From: Lentisphaeria bacterium
GTDB lineage: Bacteria > Verrucomicrobiota > Lentisphaeria > Victivallales > UBA1829
Reading direction: 5' to 3'
Assembly (NCBI GenBank): GCA_017456805.1
Contig: JAFTIQ010000034.1
Span: 124,001 to 188,000, forward strand
DNA length: 64,000 nucleotides
The translations under genes and the position numbers were made by a program. A model generated the notes under the pieces. It had not been told where the DNA came from and searched no databases. It saw nothing but the letters and a program-made list of their open reading frames with translations. Shown piece after piece: positions 26,211-34,318 of this stretch (positions are counted from its first letter, which is position 1; every line of letters begins with the position of its first letter).

Positions 26211-27560
26211 ATGGCAACAGCAAAGAAAGCAGCCAAACCCGCAGCTAAGAAAGTCGCAGCAAAAAAAGCACCTGCAAAGGCAGCTGCTCCCAAGGCTGAA
26301 AAACTCGCTATCGAAGGCGGAAAAAAGGTAAACACCACGCCGTTCCCGATGTGGCCCCAGTTCGAAGAATCCACCGTTCAGAAGGTCGCTGATCTTCTCA
26401 GAACCGGTAAAGTCAACTATTGGACCGGTAAAGTCGGACAGGAATTCGAAGCAGAATGGGCAAAATGGCTCGGTGTCAGAAACGCAATCAGCGTTGCCAA
26501 CGGAACCTGCGCTCTCCACACCGCTCTCGCAAGTATGGGCGTCGGCCCCGGTGACGAAGTGATCTGTACCTCTTACAGCTTCATCGCTTCCAGCTTCTGT
26601 GCTCTCCAGGCTGGTGCTCTCCCTGTCTTCGTTGACGTCGATGACTCCCACACAATCGATCCCAAGAAGATCGAAGCTGCAATCACCGAACGCACCAAAG
26701 CAATCGTCGTCGTCCACCTCTACGGTATCGTCGCCGATATGGATCCCATCCTCGCTATCGCAAAGAAACATGGACTGAAAGTTGTTGAAGACTGTGCACA
26801 GTGCTTCGGCGGTGTCTACAAAGGCAAAAAAGCCGGTACCATCGGTGACATCGGCTGCTTCAGCTTCTGCCAGAGCAAACACTTCACCACAGGCGGTGAA
26901 GGCGGTATGGTCGTTACCAACGATGATGATCTCGCATGGGAATGCCGTTCCTTCCGTGACCATGGTTACGATGTCAAGGAAAAAATGAACCTTCTCGAAA
27001 AAGAAGGCAAACAGCTCTACATCCACAGAAGAGTCGGGTTCAACTTCCGTATGACCGAAATGCAGTCCATGATCGGTCTCTGCGAACTCAAACGTCTGGA
27101 TTCCTGGAACCTCAAGGCACGTCTTGCCAACGGTAAATACCTCATCAAAGAACTCGGCAAGCATCCTCTCGTCAAGATTGCTCCTCTGGACACCAAAGAT
27201 CGCCAGAACTGCTTCTGGTGGGCTCCCTTCGTCCTCGATACCACCAAGTTCAAAGACGGTATCACCACCAAGGACTTCATTGATGCTATCGCTGCAGAAG
27301 GTGTCCCCGTTTACAGCGTTCTCTGGCCGGAAATGTACAAGGAACAGGCTTTCGCCGAACGCAACGGTTTCGGTCTTGCCAAGTATCCCTTCTACGATCC
27401 CAAGTCCCGCAACATTGACTACACCACTTTCAACTGCGAAAAGGCAAACTGGATGACTGACAGAACCATGTGCTTCTTCACACATCCTGTTTACACCCTC
27501 AAGCACATGGAAGCATGTGTCAAGGCATTCAAGAAAGTTGCCGCTGCTTACATGAAGTAA
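26211..27560 (+). CDS. DegT/DnrJ/EryC1-type PLP aminotransferase with histone-like N-terminal tail
   Basis: A 449-residue protein. Residues ~32-449 form a DegT-family fold used to aminate keto-sugars: SVANGTCALHTAL, TSYSFIASS, VVEDCAQCFGG, and SFCQSKHFTTGGEGG with the PLP-binding Lys223. The first ~31 residues (MATAKKAAKPAAKKVAAKK and on) consist almost wholly of Lys, Ala and Pro, like a histone H1 or HctB tail. Ten lysines fall in these 31 residues. A strong AAGGAGG site and C-ending codons (CTC, GTC, AAC, TTC) suggest very high expression. The next gene is an oxidoreductase, a usual partner in aminosugar or aminocyclitol pathways. The product is unknown. Confidence 0.88.
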   Translation: MATAKKAAKPAAKKVAAKKAPAKAAAPKAEKLAIEGGKKVNTTPFPMWPQFEESTVQKVADLLRTGKVNYWTGKVGQEFEAEWAKWLGVRNAISVANGTCALHTALASMGVGPGDEVICTSYSFIASSFCALQAGALPVFVDVDDSHTIDPKKIEAAITERTKAIVVVHLYGIVADMDPILAIAKKHGLKVVEDCAQCFGGVYKGKKAGTIGDIGCFSFCQSKHFTTGGEGGMVVTNDDDLAWECRSFRDHGYDVKEKMNLLEKEGKQLYIHRRVGFNFRMTEMQSMIGLCELKRLDSWNLKARLANGKYLIKELGKHPLVKIAPLDTKDRQNCFWWAPFVLDTTKFKDGITTKDFIDAIAAEGVPVYSVLWPEMYKEQAFAERNGFGLAKYPFYDPKSRNIDYTTFNCEKANWMTDRTMCFFTHPVYTLKHMEACVKAFKKVAAAYMK

Positions 27561-27570
27561 TTTTACTTCC

Positions 27571-27610
27571 CGAAGCCGCAGAACCTGAAAGCTCTGCGGC
27601 TTTCTTGTCT
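27571..27610 (+). terminator. Terminator or attenuator between aminotransferase and oxidoreductase
   Basis: A 10-bp stem AAGCCGCAGA (27573-27582) with TCTGCGGCTT (27593-27602), followed by TCTTGTCT. Only partial U-run, so read-through into the next gene at 27640 is plausible. Confidence 0.65.
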
Positions 27611-27639
27611 GAACACAAAAAAATCAAGGATAATCAAAC

Positions 27640-28710
27640 ATGGCTAAAGTCAAATATGGTCTGATCGGATTCGGCGGAATCGCTGAAAACCGTGTTGCCA
27701 AAGAAGGTTATGCCTGCGATAAAAACCGTTTTGCACCTCTTCAGTTCGCTGAGCTCGTCGCTGCAACGGACATCAATCAGGGTCGCAAAGAAGCAGCTGA
27801 AGCGCTCGGACTCAAGTGGTTCGCTTCCGCAGATGAAATGCTTGCTGATCCCGAAATCCAGGCTGTCTATATTGCAACAAACAATACCACACACGTTCCT
27901 CTGGCTATGAAGGCGCTCAATGCCGGAAAACATGTGATCTCTGAAAAACCCATGGCAACCAATTCCGCTGATGCAAAAGCTCTCGTGGCTCTTGCAAAGG
28001 AAAAGGGACTCTCCCTGGGCGTTGACCACATGATGGTCTACAATGCATGGAACGTCAAAGCAGAAAGCATGATCAAAGCCGGCGAACTCGGCAATATCAA
28101 TGACTCCTGCTTCCACATGGAATTCGCTTACGGCTACGATCCCGCTGAAGCCGCCACCTGGCGCTGCTCCAAGATCGAAGAAATGGGCGGTCCCATCGGT
28201 GACGTCGCAAGCCATTGCTTCTATCTCTCCGAATACATCCTCGGAAAGAAAATCACAAAACTCGCAGCTGTCTACCTGCCCAAAATTATGAACACTGTCG
28301 CGGAAGACGGTGCTTATATCAAGTTCTTCTTTGAAGACGGCATGCAGTCCAGCGCAAAGGTTGCATTCTCCGAACTGCGCGGCGGCCTCGGCGGAACCCT
28401 CAGCAACCTCGGATATGAAATTTATGGCGACAAAGCGGCTCTCCGCGGCTATGGAACCATGTTCCAGCTCTCCGGTCACGCTGACGAACCCGTCAAAGTC
28501 CGTCTCGAACTTGACAAATTTGACGGAAAAGCAGAAAGCGTTGCTCCCTGCGAGATCAAAAACATGTATCAGTGCCTGATCGAACATCATGCCCAGTCTG
28601 TCCTGAACGGAACTCCGCTCACAGCAGAAGATGCTTTGCACAATATCGAACTTTGCGAAGCAGCTCATGAGTCCGCTCAGAACGGCGGAAAAGTGATCGA
28701 ACTCAACTGA
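27640..28710 (+). CDS. Gfo/Idh/MocA-family NAD(P)-dependent oxidoreductase
   Basis: Oxidises or reduces a sugar or cyclitol hydroxyl. 356 residues: Rossmann motif GLIGFGGIAENR at the N-terminus, VYIATNNTTHVPLAMKAL, and HVISEKPMATNSADA with the catalytic EKP lysine; C-terminal alpha/beta domain with LSEYILGKK. Codon use is biased toward C endings like the aminotransferase before it, from which it is separated by 79 bases with a hairpin. Together the two could oxidise then aminate the same substrate (inference). Confidence 0.88.
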   Translation: MAKVKYGLIGFGGIAENRVAKEGYACDKNRFAPLQFAELVAATDINQGRKEAAEALGLKWFASADEMLADPEIQAVYIATNNTTHVPLAMKALNAGKHVISEKPMATNSADAKALVALAKEKGLSLGVDHMMVYNAWNVKAESMIKAGELGNINDSCFHMEFAYGYDPAEAATWRCSKIEEMGGPIGDVASHCFYLSEYILGKKITKLAAVYLPKIMNTVAEDGAYIKFFFEDGMQSSAKVAFSELRGGLGGTLSNLGYEIYGDKAALRGYGTMFQLSGHADEPVKVRLELDKFDGKAESVAPCEIKNMYQCLIEHHAQSVLNGTPLTAEDALHNIELCEAAHESAQNGGKVIELN

Positions 28711-28722
28711 TCCGCTTAATCA

Positions 28723-28757
28723 AAAATCCTCTGCATATTCCCTGTGCAGAGGATTTT
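28723..28757 (+). terminator. Terminator after the oxidoreductase gene
   Basis: A perfect 13-bp stem AAAATCCTCTGCA (28723-28735) with TGCAGAGGATTTT (28745-28757) and a 9-base loop. The stem itself ends in T4. Confidence 0.8.
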
Positions 28758-28783
28758 CCAACCGCAGCCCCGGAAGAGTGATC

Positions 28784-30544
28784 ATGAAACAAAATTCTGT
28801 CATTGATTTTCTGAAAAAACATACCGCTGAATGGATCATTCTGGCAGTCACGTTCGCAGTCTTTGCCCAGAGTCTCTCATTCGACTTTCTGACAGACTGG
28901 GATGACTCCGCGTATGTCGTCCACAATCCATACCTGACCTTTTCCTGGGAAAATATCGTCCATTGTTTCACGACTGATACCATTGGACTGCTGACCCCCC
29001 TCACCTCATTTTCGTTCATGCTGGATCATCTGATCTGGCAAACCCGGGAGGCCGCATTCGGATACCGGCTGACCAATCTTCTGCTTCATGCCGGATGTGC
29101 ACTTCTCCTGCTGAATATCCTGAAACGGCTCGGGATCAGAACTGCTCTGGCGTGTTTCTGTGTCCTTCTCTGGGTCATCCATCCCCAGCGGCTCGAATCT
29201 GTTGTATGGATCTCCGAACGGAAAGATGTGCTGAGCGGATTTTTCGCCCTTGCCTCGTTCCTTATATTCATGAAAGCACCCGGGAAATGGAAAAATATTC
29301 TCGGCGCAGTTCTCCTCTTCCTTCTGTCTCTTCTGGCAAAACCTTCTGCCATCGGACTTCCCCTGGCGGCTTGCGTTTACCTTTGCTATATCAACCCGGA
29401 AAAATTCAACTGGAAATATATCTTTGCCGGAATTGCCGGAATGAGCGGAATCGTCCTGCTGCTTTGCTGGTTTCTTAATATCTATCCCGATTTCATCCCG
29501 ATGCCCCGACTGCTCTCCGTGTTCTCGCACAACGCCCTTTTCTATTTTACAAACGGGATCATTCCATGGGAAACAAACCCCTGTTATCCCTATGTGGACT
29601 GGCATGATTTCTGGCTGATCCCCGCAACTGCTGGAATCATCGCTGCAATTCTGTTCTTTGGACGCAAAGCCGGGATGTCCTGGAAATGGCTGGGAATGTA
29701 CTTCCTTGCGGCAGGATTAGTCTTCTGCGCCATGTTTGCACCGTTTACAGGCGCCTTCCGGTTCAATCCGACCGATTATGCTGACCGTTACTCCTATTTT
29801 CCGAATCTTGCCGTATGGACATTCCTCGGGTATTTCCTGGAACAGCTCTTCCGGAAAAAAGAAAATCTGATTCCGGGATTCCGGATCATCGGGATCGTGC
29901 TGATCATCTGTTCTGCCGCGGCAACCCTCTGGTATCAGCCCTTCTGGAAAGATTCTCAAACCCTCGCCCGCTGGGCAGTCTATTCCTACGAACTGCCGAA
30001 TGATAAATTCCTCATGCATCATGTCAAAACAGGCTTTATTACACAGGATCCGACCCCAATCGAAGAGGCCCTCGTTGTCCTCAGAAAAAAACAGCAGATC
30101 CCTGATATCCCACGGGATGATGAACGTTACAGAACCGGACGGAACTGTACCATTGATATGCTGGAAATCGCTGTCGAGATCCTTAAAACAAACTTTGATC
30201 AGGCAGTCATCGAATATGATCAGTTCGCGCTCAATAACAAAAAAATCCTTCTTCTGGAAAAACACCTTTATGAAGGACAGTTGAAATATTTGATCATGCA
30301 GTTGTTTATCATCAAAAAAGATGAACAGCGCCTTGCCCACTTCGAAACCTGGGGCAAAACCACAACCGACCGCTATGGTAACGTCTCGCAGGATTATAAC
30401 ATTACTGCAGCCCTGAAATTTTACAAAAAAGATTATCAGGGAGCGATCGAAGACTGGAAGGTCCTGCTGAAAACAAATCCCGGCGACCCGGACATTCTCG
30501 CAAACATCCGGATCGCCGAAGACAAAATGAAACAAACAAGATAA
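28784..30544 (+). CDS. Polytopic membrane glycosyltransferase-like protein (TMTC/PMT type) with TPR tail
   Basis: A 586-residue protein with roughly ten to twelve hydrophobic segments in residues 10-400. The N-terminal loop FDFLTDWDDSAYVVHNPYLT carries acidic residues placed as in GT-C enzymes, and LLWVIHPQRLESVVWISERKD is a motif I know from bacterial TMTC-like proteins. The last ~150 residues are soluble and TPR-like (ALKFYKKDYQGAIEDWKVLLKTNPGD). Related proteins use polyprenyl-phosphate sugars to glycosylate exported proteins; here this is inference. The ATG at 28784 has GGAAGAG upstream; a GTG six bases earlier is possible. Confidence 0.7.
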   Translation: MKQNSVIDFLKKHTAEWIILAVTFAVFAQSLSFDFLTDWDDSAYVVHNPYLTFSWENIVHCFTTDTIGLLTPLTSFSFMLDHLIWQTREAAFGYRLTNLLLHAGCALLLLNILKRLGIRTALACFCVLLWVIHPQRLESVVWISERKDVLSGFFALASFLIFMKAPGKWKNILGAVLLFLLSLLAKPSAIGLPLAACVYLCYINPEKFNWKYIFAGIAGMSGIVLLLCWFLNIYPDFIPMPRLLSVFSHNALFYFTNGIIPWETNPCYPYVDWHDFWLIPATAGIIAAILFFGRKAGMSWKWLGMYFLAAGLVFCAMFAPFTGAFRFNPTDYADRYSYFPNLAVWTFLGYFLEQLFRKKENLIPGFRIIGIVLIICSAAATLWYQPFWKDSQTLARWAVYSYELPNDKFLMHHVKTGFITQDPTPIEEALVVLRKKQQIPDIPRDDERYRTGRNCTIDMLEIAVEILKTNFDQAVIEYDQFALNNKKILLLEKHLYEGQLKYLIMQLFIIKKDEQRLAHFETWGKTTTDRYGNVSQDYNITAALKFYKKDYQGAIEDWKVLLKTNPGDPDILANIRIAEDKMKQTR

Positions 30545-30638
30545 TTTCTCAAATCATTCAGCCTGAATCAATGAATTCTGCCGTTTTTCGATTCTGTTGA
30601 AATGATCTTCTGTTTGGAAAATGGTTCTGTTGAACCCC

Positions 30639-31577
30639 TTATTCCGCAGCACAAATCTCTGTACGGATCGCCACCTCCAGAACAGTTCCGGGAGTCAGCG
30701 GGAACACACAGCCGCCGGCAGCTTCAATTTCCATAAAGCCGGAGGGATCGCTGTAAACACTGAAACGGACGGGATCGCCATCGGGCTTCTGATCCACCGG
30801 AGCGTCTGCAATATCAATATAACTCTGACCTGCGGGGAGAGCCTCTGCCGTCCGGCGCAATTTCAGATTTTTTGCAGGAAGGATCAATTCGATCCATTCG
30901 TAATCTTTATTCAATGCAACCTGCCATCTCTGCTTTTCCGTGTTGTACATCTTGGCGATGCCGTTTTCTTCCACGCGGAACTCTGCACTTTCGCCATAGA
31001 AATTACGGATCGGCAAACCGGCGGCGAACTGCGCATAAGTTCCCTTGGGCGTATCGAACTGACAAAGGGACCAGGGAGCAAGCAAAGCTTCATCCGCATT
31101 GAGAGCAGCGGCTCCGATATATTCAATCATTTCTTTCTGCTTGACAACTGTGGTACCATTTTCTTCTGCAACCGTAATTGTTCTGCGGAAGATGGTGGGG
31201 ATCGCCTTCATGGAAGCATTTGCAAGATCGATTTCCGCTTCGATCGTAACGGAATCTGCAGACTGTTCCAGCACCATGAATCTGGCATTTGTGAGACTGG
31301 GGGGAACTCTCCAGTTTCCGGTGGCATATTCGTAGCCGAAACAAGTTCCTTCGGGAGCGGGCCAAAGACCATCTCCGCCGGGATTCAGATAACCGGAACG
31401 GTTTGTGATTCCGCGAATGGCTTCTTCATTCACCCGGCTGATGACTTCGCCGTTATGCACATAAAAAAGTCGTCCTTCCTGATCGAGAGCGACGATACAT
31501 CCGGCATTTTCGTTTCCGATGAATACGGTACGTCTTCCGGCCTCATTGAAGAGATTGATTACATCTGTTGGTGTCAT
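30639..31577 (-). CDS. Probable mutarotase-like beta-sandwich protein, function unknown
   Basis: A 312-residue cytoplasmic protein starting at MTPTDVINLF; AAGGACAG precedes the ATG. The frame is open 31 codons further but that part covers the promoter. Segments such as TVFIGNENAGCIVALDQEGR, NPGGDGLWPAPEG and NWRVPPSL recall the DUF4380 or galactose-mutarotase-like group that binds sugars. No catalytic residues can be named. It faces the membrane glycosyltransferase gene convergently and has its own promoter, so it appears to be a single-gene unit. Confidence 0.6.
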   Translation of the reverse strand: MTPTDVINLFNEAGRRTVFIGNENAGCIVALDQEGRLFYVHNGEVISRVNEEAIRGITNRSGYLNPGGDGLWPAPEGTCFGYEYATGNWRVPPSLTNARFMVLEQSADSVTIEAEIDLANASMKAIPTIFRRTITVAEENGTTVVKQKEMIEYIGAAALNADEALLAPWSLCQFDTPKGTYAQFAAGLPIRNFYGESAEFRVEENGIAKMYNTEKQRWQVALNKDYEWIELILPAKNLKLRRTAEALPAGQSYIDIADAPVDQKPDGDPVRFSVYSDPSGFMEIEAAGGCVFPLTPGTVLEVAIRTEICAAE

Positions 31578-31617
31578 AACTGTCCTTTCTTGAGTAAAGA
31601 TTTGATGATGATAGAGA

Positions 31618-31645
31618 ACTATACCACAAAAATACCAAAAGGCAA
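31618..31645 (-). promoter_or_regulatory. Promoter of the mutarotase-like gene
   Basis: Minus strand: TTGCCT (31645-31640), 16-bp spacer, TATAGT (31623-31618), 41 bp upstream of the ATG. Confidence 0.5.
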
Positions 31646-31678
31646 GTATGTTTTTTAGAAAAAAATACATGTTTTGAC

Positions 31679-31706
31679 TTGAAAAAACGGAATATCATGC
31701 TAAATT
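31679..31706 (+). promoter_or_regulatory. Promoter of tRNA-Arg
   Basis: TTGAAA (31679-31684), a 16-bp spacer ending in TGC, TAAATT (31701-31706); the mature tRNA begins 13 bases later. Confidence 0.6.
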
Positions 31707-31718
31707 ATGGTTTTCAGT

Positions 31719-31794
<76 letters not shown>

Positions 31795-32098
31795 TTTTTT
31801 TTGCCCGTATTTCATACATTTGCCCCACGCATATAACAAAACAATCTATAACAAAACAAACCCTTTACTCACCGCAAGCAGCCGCAAGTGAACGGCGAAT
31901 CCCCTTAAATCCCGCTGTGCCGAAGTTCACGCAAAACACCCCTTTCTGAAATGTGCTCACGCATGCGCGCGCGAAAAAAGTCAAGGATTTTTTTTCAAAA
32001 AAAATAAAATTTTTCAAAAAAATAATATTTGAAAAATCTGATTGGAAATATTATATTTGAAACTATTATATTAAAAAAATCTCAACATGGAGAAAACT
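31795..32098. other. Intergenic region with A-tracts
   Basis: No gene is seen. After a T-run behind the tRNA there is ordinary sequence to about 31970, then a very AT-rich stretch of repeated A and T tracts (about 31989-32037) leading into the promoter of the aldolase gene. This may act as an UP element or bend DNA. Confidence 0.6.
32029..32057 (+). promoter_or_regulatory. Promoter of the aldolase gene
   Basis: TTGAAA (32029-32034), 17-bp spacer, TATATT (32052-32057), directly downstream of A-tracts. Confidence 0.65.
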
Positions 32099-32851
32099 AT
32101 GGGAAACCGTTTTTTCAAGAACATCGCTGAAAAGAAAATCTCTCTCGGATGCGTCGTCACACTGTCCGATTTGACCGTCAGTGAACTTGCCGGAGATTGC
32201 GGAATGGATTTCGTCTGGATCGATGCGGAACATGCTCCGCATACCATCGACGGTGTCATGAAACATCTGATTGCCGTTCGCGGAACCGGCTGCGCAGGCC
32301 TTGTCCGTGTCCGCGCCAATGAACCGATGCTGATCAAACCTTACCTTGATCTTGCGCCCGATGGTGTAATCATCCCTATGGTCAATACTGCTGAACAGGC
32401 ACGGGCGGCGGTTGCGGCATGCCGTTATCCGCTTACCGGGATCCGTGGCTGCGGTGTCCGCAGAGCAACTCATTACGGTGCAGATGATTTCTTTGAATAC
32501 AGAGATGCCTCTGAGACAAAACCGCTGGTCATTATTCAAATCGAACATATTGAAGCGGTCAAAAATCTGGATGCGATCCTTGATGTTCTCGGGATCGGAA
32601 GCATCTGTATCGGTCCCTGTGACCTCTCCGGAAGTATGGGAATCCTGAATCAGATGAACGATCCGGAACTGAACAAAGTCATTGATGAAGTCTGTGCCAA
32701 AGTCAAGAAAAAAGGCTTGCTTCTGGGAACCGCCGCCGGAGATTTCCCCCGTTGGCGGGATCGTGGTGTTGATTGGTTTACCGGCATCAGTGACTGGGGT
32801 GCAATGGCGGCAGGGATCCGTGCGTGGAAAAAATCCTGCGAAGACGCTTGA
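32099..32851 (+). CDS. HpcH/HpaI-family aldolase
   Basis: A class II, metal-dependent pyruvate or 2-keto-acid aldolase of 250 residues. Typical motifs: FVWIDAEHAPHTID, GVIIPMVNTAEQARAAV, QIEHIEAVKNLDAIL (metal-binding Glu) and CIGPCDLSGSMG (metal-binding Asp), WGAMAAGIRAW at the end. Relatives cleave 4-hydroxy-2-keto acids or 2-keto-3-deoxy sugar acids such as 2-keto-3-deoxy-L-rhamnonate; the substrate here is not known. Start placed at MGNRFF because GGAG overlaps the earlier in-frame ATG (32087). Monocistronic with its own promoter. Confidence 0.85.
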   Translation: MGNRFFKNIAEKKISLGCVVTLSDLTVSELAGDCGMDFVWIDAEHAPHTIDGVMKHLIAVRGTGCAGLVRVRANEPMLIKPYLDLAPDGVIIPMVNTAEQARAAVAACRYPLTGIRGCGVRRATHYGADDFFEYRDASETKPLVIIQIEHIEAVKNLDAILDVLGIGSICIGPCDLSGSMGILNQMNDPELNKVIDEVCAKVKKKGLLLGTAAGDFPRWRDRGVDWFTGISDWGAMAAGIRAWKKSCEDA

Positions 32852-33290
32852 TTTGTTTGAAAAGGCAACTTCAGTCTTTCAGGAAGATCCCGAAGTTGGA
32901 ACCGACTACACGTTCATAACGTAATCTGCTATGGCGGCGAAGAGAAGACTTTTTCTTCTTTTTATTCCGGTGTTGAATATATTCTGCGGGGACATTCGAT
33001 TTCCTATTCTATCAAAAAAATACTGTTTTTACTGCGTTTTTAACTTGTTCGTTGATGGAAATACGCAATTCATTTTCTTGCAACAGAAAATTCACAATTC
33101 CAAAGCAAGGTTCCGATAATTGCATATTTCCTTTTTCATTTTCAACAATTTATCTCCTGCCGGAAATTACTATAAAAAAACAATAGCTGCAAACCGTGAA
33201 AATGTTCGGTTTACAGCTATTGTACAAATCAGGTTCTCACACAGGCTGTCCTTTTCCATTAGGATGCAGTATGAAATCAGATAAGACTTT
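32852..33290. other. Intergenic region without a gene
   Basis: About 440 bp lie between the end of the aldolase gene and the end of the convergent minus-strand operon. The only clear element is the terminator hairpin at 33170-33222. The remainder is AT-rich and shows short open frames with no coding character. Confidence 0.65.
33170..33222 (-). terminator. Terminator of the minus-strand glycan operon
   Basis: A 16-bp stem with one mismatch (33181-33196 with 33207-33222), loop of 10, followed on the minus strand by TTGTTTTTTTA. It lies about 70 bases after the stop of the last operon gene. Confidence 0.85.
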
Positions 33291-34094
33291 TCAGTCTTCA
33301 ACAGTAATTTTAATATTTCTGATCTGAACAGCTTTCTGCTTTGCAAAATCTCTGTAATTCAAAAGAAACAGGGGTTTTGCATATTTGGTGCCGATCCACC
33401 ATTTTTTGAAATCCATAGCGGCAGGATCTGTGCCTGTGATCGTACAACTGACCTTGATCCACTCACTGGAAAGTTTTTTTGCATCCAAAGCAGAATACAT
33501 GTATGGTCCTCCGATATGAAATCTTACTTGAGAGCCGGCAGGATAATCTTTCGGCAACGGTTTTTTCAAAGTGATTTCAACAATTCCGTCGGGGAGATCT
33601 TTTTCCGCAGCAAGCGCAATTCCGGAAGTATTCGGCAGATCGCTCAGATCTTTTTTGGCATCAAACACAATATGATATCCGCGGTAGACCGGTTTGATCC
33701 ACCGTCTGGGTTTCCGGATCTTCAATTTGGTTGCCCCTGCCTTTGCATCTTCCGTCAATGTTGTAAGACTTCCAACTTCCTGCCGGACATAGATCGGTTC
33801 GAGAATGATTTTATCGGAATCCTGCTGCTGGAATCCGGCATAAACCATTGTATCAATGGAATCTTCTCTTGCCCGTATTTCAAAGCTCAAAGTGATTTTT
33901 TTCCCGGGATCGACCTTGAAGGATTTTGCCGTGGTGATATCTTGTTTTCCTGCGAATTCAAGAACTCCGTCCGGCAGAACTTTGATGACAGCCTTCTTTT
34001 CCCAGTCCGCCGGAGTATTATATGTATAAACTTCTGCGGCGAAAGCAGTTACTGAAACAAAGGCGCACATCAACAATGTGTTCATTTTCTTCAT
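33291..34094 (-). CDS. Small secreted protein, possible carbohydrate-binding module
   Basis: A 267-residue exported protein with a signal peptide (MKKMNTLLMCAFVSVTAFAAE). The mature part is all-beta in character, with DPGKKITLSFEIRAR and SSEWIKVSCTITGTD, a pattern of CBM4/CBM-like sandwich domains that bind glycans, but no family can be named with certainty. AGGAGAA precedes the ATG. It is the last gene of the operon and follows the 1293-residue protein after a 220-bp spacer containing a palindromic repeat. Probable role: binding of substrate outside the cell. Confidence 0.6.
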   Translation of the reverse strand: MKKMNTLLMCAFVSVTAFAAEVYTYNTPADWEKKAVIKVLPDGVLEFAGKQDITTAKSFKVDPGKKITLSFEIRAREDSIDTMVYAGFQQQDSDKIILEPIYVRQEVGSLTTLTEDAKAGATKLKIRKPRRWIKPVYRGYHIVFDAKKDLSDLPNTSGIALAAEKDLPDGIVEITLKKPLPKDYPAGSQVRFHIGGPYMYSALDAKKLSSEWIKVSCTITGTDPAAMDFKKWWIGTKYAKPLFLLNYRDFAKQKAVQIRNIKITVED

Positions 34095-34192
34095 AAAAAA
34101 TTCTCCTGTTGTAAAAAGGTTATTCGAGGTAATTTCAAAAGTCCGGCAAAATTTGGCTGAAAAAAGATTGTTGATGAGTTGGAAATGGTAGT

Positions 34193-34262
34193 TTGAGCGT
34201 GGCTACCCAGCTTGTCCTCCGTAGCTTCAGCGAAGGAGGAAGAGTAACCACAGAAAACGCTC
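34193..34262. repeat. REP-like intergenic palindrome
   Basis: Centre at 34215-34240: TCCTCCGTAGC pairs with GCGAAGGAGGA (two mismatches) around a TTCA tetraloop. Flanks GGCTACCC and GTAACC are partly complementary. This CTTCAGCGAAGGAGG core looks like the dispersed repeat whose translation (SFSEGG or LRRTS) turns up in many mis-annotated proteins; that memory was not checked. It sits between two genes of one operon. Confidence 0.6.
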
Positions 34263-34318
34263 CATTTGCAGATCGCAACAAGAATTTTCTGCCATTTTTG
34301 AAAACTTTTGAAATTGCC

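Noticed and set aside
26157..27506. 449-codon open frame antisense to the aminotransferase gene
   Set aside because: It mirrors a real gene with strong codon bias, is rich in Asp, Phe and Glu in an unnatural way, and has no ribosome site. Stop-free antisense frames are expected with this codon usage.
27634..28668. 344-codon open frame antisense to the oxidoreductase
   Set aside because: Shadow of a well-supported Gfo/Idh/MocA gene.
32864..32905. CAACTTC/GAAGTTG stem after the aldolase gene as terminator
   Set aside because: Seven base pairs, long loop and no T-run.
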